Source: an uncultured Bacteroidota bacterium
Lineage (GTDB): Bacteria > Bacteroidota > Bacteroidia > Chitinophagales > Chitinophagaceae
Direction of reading: 5' to 3'
NCBI GenBank assembly: GCA_903887005.1
Contig: CAISOH010000334.1
Location: 1 to 34,589 of the forward strand
Length of the DNA: 34,589 bases
Part shown: in pieces, positions 1 to 8,687 of the stretch
Layout: each line of letters begins with the position of its first letter
Numbering within the stretch: position 1 is the stretch's first letter
Program-made: the position numbers and the translations under genes
The notes under the pieces: model-generated
What the model was told of the DNA's origin: nothing
Seen by the model: only the letters and a program-made list of their open reading frames with translations
Databases searched by the model: none

Positions 1-640
1 AACGCGAGTAGTTGCCCCGATAAATCGGGGCGAACCTGACTTCATTGTTTTTGCTACAAAGCTTGAACACCTGACGGTGTTATTCGATTTTATTCAAATG
101 CCGCTTGACTGAACGCGAGTAGTTGCCCCGATAAATCGGAGCGAACCTGATTTCATTGTTTTTGCTACAAAGCTTGAACACCTGACGGTGTTATTCGATT
201 TTATTCAAATTGCCGATTGACTAAACGCGAGTAGTTGCCCCGATAAATCGGGGCGAACCTGACTTCATTGTTTTTGCTACAAAGCTTGAACACCTAACGG
301 TGTTATTCGATTTTATTCAAATTGCCGACTGACTGAACGCGAGTTGTTGCCCCGATATATCGGGGCGAACCTGACTTCATTTTTTTTGCTACAAAGCTTG
401 AACACCTGACGGTGTTATCCATTTTATTCACATGCCGATTAACTAAACGCGAATAGTTGCCCCGATAAATCGGGGCGAACCTGACTTCATTTTTTTTGCT
501 ACAAAGCTTGAACACCTGACGGTGTTATCCATTTTATTCACATGCCGATTGACTAAACGCGAATAGTTGCCCCGATAAATCGGGGCGAACCTGAATTCAT
601 TTTTTTTGCTACAAAGCTTGAACACCTAACGGTGTTATCC
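1..640. repeat. Tandem array of six ~110-112 bp units, each with two short inverted repeats; may continue left of the window
   Basis: The unit start 'aacgcga' recurs at 1, 112, 224, 336, 446 and 556. Each unit carries GCCCCGAT-aa-ATCGGGGC (copy 1 at 14-31) and AACACC-tgac-GGTGTT (copy 1 at 66-81). Spacing is 110-112 bp. Confidence 0.95.
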
Positions 641-666
641 ATTTACTTGCATCTATGTAATGTATA

Positions 667-1782
667 ATGGGCATATTTCCATATTTTTACATTTCCCTCC
701 TTATTGGAGCAATTTCAACTGTATTTTTTATGTTTTTAGATTTTAACACGAACAGGGACGAGGCAAAGATGACAGAAAGTAAACGTATCCTTATTGACGA
801 GCAAACATCTCCATTGCAACGGATTATGTGGATATATAATGATGATGAACCACAGAAGCGTACTTTTGAAAATAATATTTGTGCCTTTCATATCGGTAAC
901 GGATATTTTTTAAGTGTAGCCCATAATTTAAGAATACAGGCCGGATATTACCGGTCTATTGATGAGGCCCTTTTTAAAAAGGAACTATACCCGATACTTG
1001 ATGGTTCTCAAACAAGGTTTTTAGACCAGCACTATTTTATGGATGACTATACGGGTAAAAGGTATCTTAATACGGCAGATCCTGCAGCACTGCAGGCAAT
1101 TGCTAATATTATGAAGCAAAAACGGTTCGATACCCGATGGGTAACGCTTTCTGAAAAGAAGATTTGCAAACCCCACCTCGTATTCCAGTTTAAAAACAAC
1201 GCTTTCTATAATGATTCCATGCTGACACGCCAGTTTAAAGAACATAAGCAAATGTTTGATAAGGACTCCCATAAGCATACATTTTTATTAGAGGTAGAGC
1301 TTGTGAATGCGTTTTACAGCGCAGACATTGCATTGTACCGGATAACGGGCGAGTTGCCGGAGGTCATTAATAAGATTCCCGCAGTTGATATTAATTTCGA
1401 CTTCCTCGATGAATCAAAAGATAAACTATACTGCCTGCAAAGTTCTCCGAGCGGCCCGGCTGGCAGATTGCTGAATATGGCTACTATAGAAGGAATGCTT
1501 GATCATTTAAATGTTTTCCCGGATGAGATAGGCGGGAATTATTTATTTGAAGGTTACCGTTACCTGATAAAAGGTTACTTCCGGTTCGGTTCTTCGGGAG
1601 CGCCCTATCTTTTTTATGATGATGAACGCGGCAGATATGTGGTGAATGCGATCCAAAGTGAAGCAAGCGGCATACAGCTTTCCATAAAAAATGACAAGGA
1701 AGGAAATTTCCAGTACGTTAATGCGATTGCATCGCCTTTATACATTATCAAAGATGAATTGGAGCGTTATATAAATGTGTAA
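667..1782 (+). CDS. Membrane-anchored trypsin/chymotrypsin-fold serine protease-like protein
   Basis: ORF with an N-terminal hydrophobic segment. Triad-like motifs appear in order: GNGYFLSVAHN (His), SADIALYRI (Asp), FGSSGAPYLFYD (Ser in GSSGAP). Confidence 0.65.
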   Translation: MGIFPYFYISLLIGAISTVFFMFLDFNTNRDEAKMTESKRILIDEQTSPLQRIMWIYNDDEPQKRTFENNICAFHIGNGYFLSVAHNLRIQAGYYRSIDEALFKKELYPILDGSQTRFLDQHYFMDDYTGKRYLNTADPAALQAIANIMKQKRFDTRWVTLSEKKICKPHLVFQFKNNAFYNDSMLTRQFKEHKQMFDKDSHKHTFLLEVELVNAFYSADIALYRITGELPEVINKIPAVDINFDFLDESKDKLYCLQSSPSGPAGRLLNMATIEGMLDHLNVFPDEIGGNYLFEGYRYLIKGYFRFGSSGAPYLFYDDERGRYVVNAIQSEASGIQLSIKNDKEGNFQYVNAIASPLYIIKDELERYINV

Positions 1783-2487
1783 TCATTGTTTTGTTACAGT
1801 GTCTTTTGCGGCAATTTTTATCCAGGTCTTATAATTGTTCCGTATCCACATTTTCACTTCCAGATCTGAAGCAGTGCGGGCAAAATCATAAGGCATAGGG
1901 TTAGCGTACATAAAATGACCAATACTATCTCCTGAGAGACCGGTAAGGACATTTACCAGAGTAGGTGTATAACGGGTATCAATAAACTTCTCTATCTCTC
2001 CCGCTGCGAAAATTTTCTGGAAATCATACGTTCTCCGGGCTTTCCTTGAAAACTTTTCTGCTATCGCAGACACAGGACTAATAAAAGGCTGCGGATGTTC
2101 CCGTTGTAAAGGCAATTTATAGATACTCGCACGTTCGGCAGAATCTAACTGGTATTGTGTAAGATGGCCGGGATGCAACCTGAATTCCTCCAACTGGTAA
2201 TCAGTGGGTTCCATGATAATGTTGAGCGATGCAATTACTTCAGCCAATGGTATAGTCTTTTGTACTGTTTTAAAGCCTATATATGACCAGGCGATAACAT
2301 CGCCTGGTTTGGCAGGAATTGAATATTGTCCGTTTTCGCTGGTAGCGGTTGATTGTTGGGTGAATACATTTACAACGGTAACCAGGTATAAGGGCTTGCC
2401 TGTACTTATGTCCGTAACAGTACCTTGAAGGGTTTGTGACCTCCCGGTAAATGAATACAATAAAAAGACAAACGTAAAATAACGCAA
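1783..2487 (-). CDS. Carboxypeptidase-regulatory-like (CarboxypepD_reg-like) domain protein, exported
   Basis: Signal peptide, then LQGTVTDISTGKPLYLVTVVNVFTQQSTATSENGQYSIPAKPGDVIAWSYIGFKT, a typical Bacteroidetes CarboxypepD_reg-like pattern. Confidence 0.75.
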   Translation of the reverse strand: MRYFTFVFLLYSFTGRSQTLQGTVTDISTGKPLYLVTVVNVFTQQSTATSENGQYSIPAKPGDVIAWSYIGFKTVQKTIPLAEVIASLNIIMEPTDYQLEEFRLHPGHLTQYQLDSAERASIYKLPLQREHPQPFISPVSAIAEKFSRKARRTYDFQKIFAAGEIEKFIDTRYTPTLVNVLTGLSGDSIGHFMYANPMPYDFARTASDLEVKMWIRNNYKTWIKIAAKDTVTKQ

Positions 2488-2696
2488 CTTTTGAAAGTGT
2501 ATATTGTAAAGCTAAACGATAACTGTGATGATATAATTATGTTTTCAACTTTTTGGGAATAGTTTATGAATCAGATACCAGTGTTAAGTCAAAAGGAAAA
2601 AGTCAAAACCTGAAAGCATGTAATAGATTAAAATCAAGAGAAAATAATAAGTTTAAATCAGACAAAATTAACCTGACTGCACACTAGCTTTTTTCA

Positions 2697-3149
2697 TTAT
2701 GCCACACTTTCTATTATGTACTTTTTGCCGTTAAGAACAAACTGATAACCCGGGTTTTGACCAATCATTTTTTCTCCGATCGGGGACGCTGCAGAAATGG
2801 CATAATAAGTTTTGCCATCTACTTTCAACTGACCTGCGCTTATGGTGATGTAATAGATCCCATTATTGGTATAAACTAATGAGCCGGGTTGTACTGTTAT
2901 GCTCATTTGGGCGGGAATTATACGTTCCAGCGTCTGCTTCAGTTTGTTCAATTCTGCTAACCTGTTCAGGTTAAGTTCTACTTCCTGTTGCATTATTTCG
3001 CGCCCGGTTTCAAATTTATCGCCGGCGCTGCTCCTTGAATCATTATTCGCTGCTTCCTGCGCATCTGAGATGGCATGTTTTATTTCGGATTCCCGATTTA
3101 TTATATACCCGACACAAAGGAGATAAAGCCGCTCTTTTAATTTCGACAT
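2697..3149 (-). CDS. Conserved GreA/GreB-C-like small protein
   Basis: 150 aa. N-terminal helical segment with SSAGDKFETGREIMQQEVELNLNRL, then a beta-rich C-terminus (SPIGEKMIGQNPGYQFVLNGKKYIIESV), reminiscent of GreA-like Bacteroidetes proteins. Confidence 0.5.
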   Translation of the reverse strand: MSKLKERLYLLCVGYIINRESEIKHAISDAQEAANNDSRSSAGDKFETGREIMQQEVELNLNRLAELNKLKQTLERIIPAQMSITVQPGSLVYTNNGIYYITISAGQLKVDGKTYYAISAASPIGEKMIGQNPGYQFVLNGKKYIIESVA

Positions 3150-3275
3150 AATCCGTTTTTTTGATTTTCAATGGGTTAATATAATACACCTTGATGAAAA
3201 AGCGGAAATGTAATTTTTTAATGAATATCACGTTTTGATGGCACGCTTTTTTATAGAACTATCATAAATAGAATT

Positions 3276-3887
3276 ATGATGATCACAACGACTATAAAAG
3301 GATTCATGGATGAGCAAAAAGGAAAGCTCAAAACAATTGCAGTTGCGGCAATGCTTCTGATAACTGCGAATAGCTATGGACAGGATAAAACCGTTTCCCG
3401 CAGAGATGAAACATATGGCCATACGCTGAATTTAGGGTTGGGTATAGGATATTACGGATACCTGTATCAGTCGGTGCCATTTTTCTTTGCCAATTATGAA
3501 ATTGATGTGGCGAGGAATTTTACATTAGCACCATTTATTGGAATTGCTTCTTATCGCAGCGAAAATTATTATGTATATGCGGGAGATCATTATTATTATC
3601 ATGAAACGGTGATCCCAATGGGACTTAAAGGCACTTACTATTTCGACAGGATACTTGGTGCAGGCCCACGATGGGATTTTTACCTTGCGGCATCTATCGG
3701 ATTTAATTACGACAGAGTAGTTTGGGATAATGGTTATTATGGCGATAAAGGAGTATCACATGATGCAAGTCCATTATACCTGGATGCGCATATTGGAACT
3801 GAATATCACCTGAACAGAAATATAGGTTTGTTCCTTGATCTTTCAACCGGAGTTTCAACTGTCGGGCTTGCGGTGCATCGACTTTAA
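3276..3887 (+). CDS. Outer-membrane beta-barrel-like protein
   Basis: Exported N-terminus and alternating aromatic/polar strands (GLGIGYYGYLYQSVPFFFANYEIDVARNFTLAPFIGIASYRSENYYVYAG). Confidence 0.55.
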   Translation: MMITTTIKGFMDEQKGKLKTIAVAAMLLITANSYGQDKTVSRRDETYGHTLNLGLGIGYYGYLYQSVPFFFANYEIDVARNFTLAPFIGIASYRSENYYVYAGDHYYYHETVIPMGLKGTYYFDRILGAGPRWDFYLAASIGFNYDRVVWDNGYYGDKGVSHDASPLYLDAHIGTEYHLNRNIGLFLDLSTGVSTVGLAVHRL

Positions 3888-3908
3888 AATATTTACAGTT
3901 ATTTGCAG

Positions 3909-3945
3909 ATAGCATTATTTCAGAAATGAGATAATGCTATTTTTA
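3909..3945 (+). terminator. Probable intrinsic terminator after the 203-aa barrel gene
   Basis: ATAGCATTAT (3909-3918) pairs with ATAATGCTAT (3931-3940), with an additional inner TCA/TGA pair, followed by TTTT. Confidence 0.7.
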
Positions 3946-3967
3946 CGTCTGGTAATTCAACTTCACT

Positions 3968-3975
3968 TAGTTTTG
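3968..3975 (+). promoter_or_regulatory. Bacteroidetes -7 element match (TAgtTTTG) ahead of the phosphatase gene
   Basis: TAGTTTTG matches TAnnTTTG and ends 5 nt before the ATG at 3981. No clear -33 TTTG was seen. Confidence 0.4.
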
Positions 3976-3980
3976 CACCT

Positions 3981-4451
3981 ATGCGCATATTAATGGTTTG
4001 CCTCGGGAATATTTGCCGGTCGCCTATAGCGGAAGGAGTGTTACGTCATAAGGTAAAGCAACATGGCCTGAACTGGACAGTAGCATCTGCCGGAACAGGA
4101 GCTTATCATATAGGAGAAGCGCCTCATCATTTTTCACAAAAGATATGCATGGCAAATGGTATAGACATATCTGCATTAAGAGCAAGTAAATTTATTGAGG
4201 CGGACTTTGTAGGTTACGATAAGATATATGCCATGGCAGGCGATGTGTATAATGAAATAGAATTAATAGGCGGTGACGCGGCAGATATGAGTAAGGTGGA
4301 TTATTTCCTGAATGAATTGAACAAAGGCAGCAATGCCCCTGTGCCTGATCCGTATTTCGGACCGGAAGAGGGATACAGAATTGTATTTGAAATGATCAAT
4401 AAAACATGTGATGCTATTATAGCACGCTACAAGAAAGAGAACTATGTCTAA
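3981..4451 (+). CDS. Low-molecular-weight protein-tyrosine phosphatase
   Basis: N-terminal VCLGNICRSP P-loop (CX5RS) and a C-terminal DPYFGPEEGY motif with the DP general acid. Confidence 0.93.
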   Translation: MRILMVCLGNICRSPIAEGVLRHKVKQHGLNWTVASAGTGAYHIGEAPHHFSQKICMANGIDISALRASKFIEADFVGYDKIYAMAGDVYNEIELIGGDAADMSKVDYFLNELNKGSNAPVPDPYFGPEEGYRIVFEMINKTCDAIIARYKKENYV

Positions 4452-5850
4452 ACCATCAATACCACAGGGTACGCGTGATTTTTCGCCGGTTGAAGTGCGG
4501 AAGCGCCAATTTATATTTAATACACTGCGCGATATTTTTGAATTATATGGTTTCCAGCCTTTGGAAACCCCTTCTATGGAAAACCTTACTACGCTTACCG
4601 GTAAGTATGGTGAAGAAGGCGACCGCCTGATTTTTAAAATACTGAATAACGGATTGCATGAAAAGAAAGAGGATGACAAGAACAGGCTGAATGCTGAATG
4701 GGATAAAATCCTGAGCAAGCCTTATTCTTCTCCTGTAGTTACAGAGCGTGCATTACGTTATGATTTGACTATTCCCTTTGCACGGTATGTGGTGATGCAC
4801 CAGAATGAGCTGGCATTTCCTTTCCGGCGTTACCAGATGCAGCCCGTATGGCGTGCCGACAGGCCGCAAAAAGGCCGTTACCGTGAATTCTGGCAATGTG
4901 ATGCCGATGTGGTAGGCAGTACATCACTGATTAATGAGGCGGAATTATTGTGTATTTACCAGGAGGCATTCCGGCAGTTGCAGATTCCGGTGGTTATAAA
5001 AATAAACAGCAGGAAGTTATTGGCCGCATTAGCTGAATTATGCGGTATGCCCGAAAAAATGATGGACATAACCATCGCTATGGACAAATTAGACAAGATA
5101 GGGTGGGTGGGTGTTGCCAAAGAACTACAGGAGCGGGGTATTTCGGATGACGGTATATGGCAGATAGAAAAGGTGATAAATGTAAAGGGTACTAACGAAG
5201 AAAAACTGCTGGCTTTTGCAGATATTATGCAGCATAGCGCAACCGGAATGGAGGGCATAAACGAACTAAGCAAAACACTGGCTTATTATAAGGAATTGGC
5301 AGGTGATAATCTGGAATTAGGATTGAATATTGATGTGGATATTAGCCTGGCCCGCGGATTGAATTATTATACCGGTGTGATTGTTGAAGTAGTATGTAAT
5401 CATCCGGAGGTAAAGATGGGCAGCATAGGCGGTGGCGGCAGATATGACGACCTTACCGGCTTATTTGGTTTAAAAGGGCTGTCGGGCGTAGGCGTGTCAT
5501 TTGGGATTGACCGTATCTATGATGTGATGGATGAACTGAAAGTATTCCCGGAGCAGATAGCTACCGGCTCTCAGGTAATGTTAGTAAATTTTGGCGGGGA
5601 AAATGAAAGCTATGCTTTACGTCTGTTACAGCAATTAAGAGCGGCGAATATAGCAGCCGAGATATATCCTGATTCAGCAAAGTTTGATAAGCAGATGAAG
5701 TATGCCAACAGACGGGGCTTTGCCTATGTGATGCTGCCCGGCGATGAAGAACGCCAGAAGAACATGGTGAGCCTTAAAAACTTTAAGACAGGTGAGCAGA
5801 AAATGGTTTCGTTAGAGGAGTGTGTGGGGATATTAAAGCAACCAAGCTGA
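4444..5850 (+). CDS. hisS: Histidine--tRNA ligase
   Basis: PQGTRDFSPVE, class II aaRS motifs (RYDLTIPFARYV, PFRRYQMQPVWRADRPQKGRYREFWQCDADVVG), GLNYYTGVIVEV, GGGGRYDDLTGLFG, GVGVSFGIDRI. Start overlaps the phosphatase stop by 8 bp. Confidence 0.97.
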   Translation: MSKPSIPQGTRDFSPVEVRKRQFIFNTLRDIFELYGFQPLETPSMENLTTLTGKYGEEGDRLIFKILNNGLHEKKEDDKNRLNAEWDKILSKPYSSPVVTERALRYDLTIPFARYVVMHQNELAFPFRRYQMQPVWRADRPQKGRYREFWQCDADVVGSTSLINEAELLCIYQEAFRQLQIPVVIKINSRKLLAALAELCGMPEKMMDITIAMDKLDKIGWVGVAKELQERGISDDGIWQIEKVINVKGTNEEKLLAFADIMQHSATGMEGINELSKTLAYYKELAGDNLELGLNIDVDISLARGLNYYTGVIVEVVCNHPEVKMGSIGGGGRYDDLTGLFGLKGLSGVGVSFGIDRIYDVMDELKVFPEQIATGSQVMLVNFGGENESYALRLLQQLRAANIAAEIYPDSAKFDKQMKYANRRGFAYVMLPGDEERQKNMVSLKNFKTGEQKMVSLEECVGILKQPS

Positions 5851-5925
5851 TAGGAGAATTTGGTTCTCGTGTTTCATGTTTGATTAAACTATTTAATATT
5901 GCAAAGGTCTTACCTCTAATATCTA

Positions 5926-5933
5926 TATATTTG
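5926..5933 (+). promoter_or_regulatory. Possible Bacteroidetes -7 promoter element (TAtaTTTG)
   Basis: TATATTTG about 20 bp upstream of the ATG at 5954. No well-spaced -33 element, so weak. Confidence 0.3.
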
Positions 5934-5953
5934 ATTCTCAAAATACAGATTTT

Positions 5954-6799
5954 ATGACCAGAGGTTTGTTTTGCATAATAGCTTTATTGTTCTTTTCCCA
6001 AACAACATTTTCCCAGACTCTGTTTAATAAAGACGATGACGATGATCCCTATGAGCATTTGTCTTACTTCATGTATGGATTAAACTACGTCAGCAATAAT
6101 GTCTATCTCGGCAGGAAGGACAGTATTGTAATACCTTACTATAGCCCTTATGTTGGATACCATTTCAAGAATGGGTTGTATGCAAAAGGTATGATGTCCT
6201 TCACTTCTGCAAATGGCAGGCATTTAGACCTTACAACGATTGAAATAGGTTATGACCGCAACTTTGGTGAACATTTTAACGGCGGTATAAACATAGACAA
6301 GTATTACTTCCATAAAAATAGCCTGAGCGTATGGGCGAATACCAAAGGTTTTGCAAGTATCAACGGGCAATACACCAATGACTGGATAGAACCACAGATA
6401 ACCTTTGACGCCAACGTGAATAAAAATTCTACTGACTATGTTACCAACATTACATTAGACCATGATTTCAAATTAGCAGATAAAAAACTACATATCATAC
6501 CCGCCATTGCAACCAATATAGGCACCAAGCATTATTATGATGAGTACTTTATTAACCGCCTTACCAAAAAAGATAATACACTCAAAATAAAGAAAGCGGT
6601 TGTTGATGCAGGCAAGTATAGACCCGCGGATTACGAATTCAGCATAAAAACAACTTATCTTCTATCCAAATGGTTATTCATGCTGATATCGACCTATGTA
6701 ATCCCTGTTAACCCTGCTACGGTAATACTTCCTACCCGCACCGTGACGGAAAAACTCTCCAACAGTTTTTATATCGAATTAGATGTTTGCCACAGGTAG
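5954..6799 (+). CDS. Outer-membrane beta-barrel-like exported protein
   Basis: Signal peptide (GLFCIIALLFFSQTTFSQ), acidic DDDDDPYE stretch, then amphipathic strand-like repeats. Confidence 0.5.
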   Translation: MTRGLFCIIALLFFSQTTFSQTLFNKDDDDDPYEHLSYFMYGLNYVSNNVYLGRKDSIVIPYYSPYVGYHFKNGLYAKGMMSFTSANGRHLDLTTIEIGYDRNFGEHFNGGINIDKYYFHKNSLSVWANTKGFASINGQYTNDWIEPQITFDANVNKNSTDYVTNITLDHDFKLADKKLHIIPAIATNIGTKHYYDEYFINRLTKKDNTLKIKKAVVDAGKYRPADYEFSIKTTYLLSKWLFMLISTYVIPVNPATVILPTRTVTEKLSNSFYIELDVCHR

Positions 6800-8083
6800 T
6801 TAATTATCGTGGTTGTGGTGCCGGGCCAATATCTCTTTTGCACTATCTTTGTTTACATGAACATGAAGCATACTGCCGAATTTCCGGCATTCATCCAGCC
6901 TGCAAGAGTTTACAAGTTTGCCTTCATGCACGCACATATCCGGGCAATCATCGCACATGTCCACGCTGCCATCCGCCAATAAATCAGGCCCCTGTATAAC
7001 GCCAAGGCCAATTGCTTTTACAGGATGAAAGAACCGTACAGGGTTAGCCAGGCAATAAAGCAGGTAATTTTTGAATGCTTTTCTTACCTGCTTATCCAGG
7101 ATGCTCATGATAAAAATCCTCTTACCCATTTTCATGCGCGGATAAACAAGATACTTTGAATAAAACAGATGATGCATTACCTGAGCCCATTCAATAGTTT
7201 TTTTTCCATAAGCACCGAAAATATGCCCTTTGTTGTCGGTTATTAAATTCCCGATAAGCCATTTGAAAGAAGTGTGATCTACAGTGCCGCCTAAATAAGA
7301 TGTAGCCTCATAACCGGGAAAATGTTTTTTAAGCACGGCATACACTTCCTGCGAGGGGACATTGGCAACGTCCTTCATAGTTTCAGCGGAAATAGCATAG
7401 CCGAGCGAGCTGGTATTAAAAGAAACATTTTCGCCTTTATCCGTACAATATTCCAGTCCGTTAAGGTCAGGCAAACCCCTGAAAGTAATCAGTGATATGC
7501 CATTCACATAGTCCACATTATCTATAGCCCACCTGATAAAATCCGGAACTTCTTCCAGGTTATTCCGGTGAACCGTCATGCCGAAATGCGTATAAAAATC
7601 TCCTGATTTTTTAACCAGTTTGGCAAATTTCAACCGTAAATCATTTAATTGTTCTTCATGTTCAATCTTCTCTTTTTTAAACTCAGGCCTGGTCTGTGTG
7701 CTGTCAATATGAAAACTGAGCCCGGTAAGCCCGGCTTTTTTCAGGTTAACTAATTTTTCTTCATTCAGTGCATAGCCATTGGTGAGCATCATGCTCTTCA
7801 TGCCATTATCTGTAATAAATTGGATAATCTCATAAATTTGAGGATGCAAAACAGGTTCTCCTCCTGCAAGGGAAATACCGTCACAATTTCTCCATTTTTT
7901 TATAAACAGAATTTCTTCCTTGATTTGTTGCAGGGGCTTATGCCCCCCGCCCATTACCAACCGGTAACAGCCATCGCAATGTATATTGCAGATATCGGTG
8001 ACTTCTACCCACCCGATAGGATTATCATTCATTGACCACGGTAAACGATATAGATTCCCCTTGTCGAGGGTTGATTTTTCCAT
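6800..8083 (-). CDS. Radical SAM protein with C-terminal Cys cluster (SPASM/twitch-like)
   Basis: WVEVTDICNIHCDGCYR (CX3CX2C), GGEPVLHP motif, and C-terminal MCDDCPDMCVHEGKLVNSCRLDECRKF. Confidence 0.88.
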   Translation of the reverse strand: MEKSTLDKGNLYRLPWSMNDNPIGWVEVTDICNIHCDGCYRLVMGGGHKPLQQIKEEILFIKKWRNCDGISLAGGEPVLHPQIYEIIQFITDNGMKSMMLTNGYALNEEKLVNLKKAGLTGLSFHIDSTQTRPEFKKEKIEHEEQLNDLRLKFAKLVKKSGDFYTHFGMTVHRNNLEEVPDFIRWAIDNVDYVNGISLITFRGLPDLNGLEYCTDKGENVSFNTSSLGYAISAETMKDVANVPSQEVYAVLKKHFPGYEATSYLGGTVDHTSFKWLIGNLITDNKGHIFGAYGKKTIEWAQVMHHLFYSKYLVYPRMKMGKRIFIMSILDKQVRKAFKNYLLYCLANPVRFFHPVKAIGLGVIQGPDLLADGSVDMCDDCPDMCVHEGKLVNSCRLDECRKFGSMLHVHVNKDSAKEILARHHNHDN

Positions 8084-8487
8084 GATAAATAGTTTGTGTC
8101 CTGCAATGCTAACATTAAAATTGCCTTTTAGACTGAGACGAAAACCTGATTCAGATCATTGGAAAATTATATATTTTTACAGGTTAAATTTTTACGATAA
8201 ATACGAATCAATATCCTGGATTATTATTGGTTTGTCATATAAAATGGCAGCTATCAGCAATCGTGTTTAGGGCATGTCAGGAAATAGCTTGTACATATTG
8301 GCCTGTTCTTTTCCATTTTTTTTGAAACATTGAATACCTCATGCCAGTATTGCGTGGGCAAAAATGCCTTTGAGCCTTATTTTGTGAAATTGAATTATAG
8401 GTAATTACCGGTTAACCGCTTCTGCTTTTTTGTTTTTTAAATATTAATGGCATGGGTTTTGCTAACAGGTAATAGAGGCTATTAGTT

Positions 8488-8613
8488 ATGTGGAAAGGAT
8501 TTCATAATATAGATATTGTAGCGTCAATCGGAAGAATCTTTCTATTGATATTAACATTAGGGGTTGTATTGGCTGCATTGTACGGATTTATTTATTGGCT
8601 TGGTCATTATTAA
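8488..8613 (+). CDS. Candidate 41-aa single-pass membrane protein
   Basis: Manual translation: MWKGFHNIDIVASIGRIFLLILTLGVVLAALYGFIYWLGHY*. Below the 60-aa cutoff of the supplied ORF track. Confidence 0.4.
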   Translation: MWKGFHNIDIVASIGRIFLLILTLGVVLAALYGFIYWLGHY

Positions 8614-8687
8614 TCGGAAACAGACATCAACTTTTAAATTCCTGTAAATAGCGACCATGCAATTAACAGGGCAATTATTTTACTCCT

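Noticed and set aside
303-625. Minus-strand ORFs (70 and 60 aa) within the tandem repeat
   Set aside because: They translate repeat units of 110-112 bp, so the peptide frame changes between copies. No consistent peptide repeat; likely non-coding.
1-640. Array considered as CRISPR
   Set aside because: Units are ~110 bp and conserved throughout. There are no unique 25-45 bp spacers between short identical repeats, and no cas genes in the window.
4263-4718. 151-aa minus-strand ORF across the phosphatase/hisS junction
   Set aside because: Antisense to two strongly supported genes.
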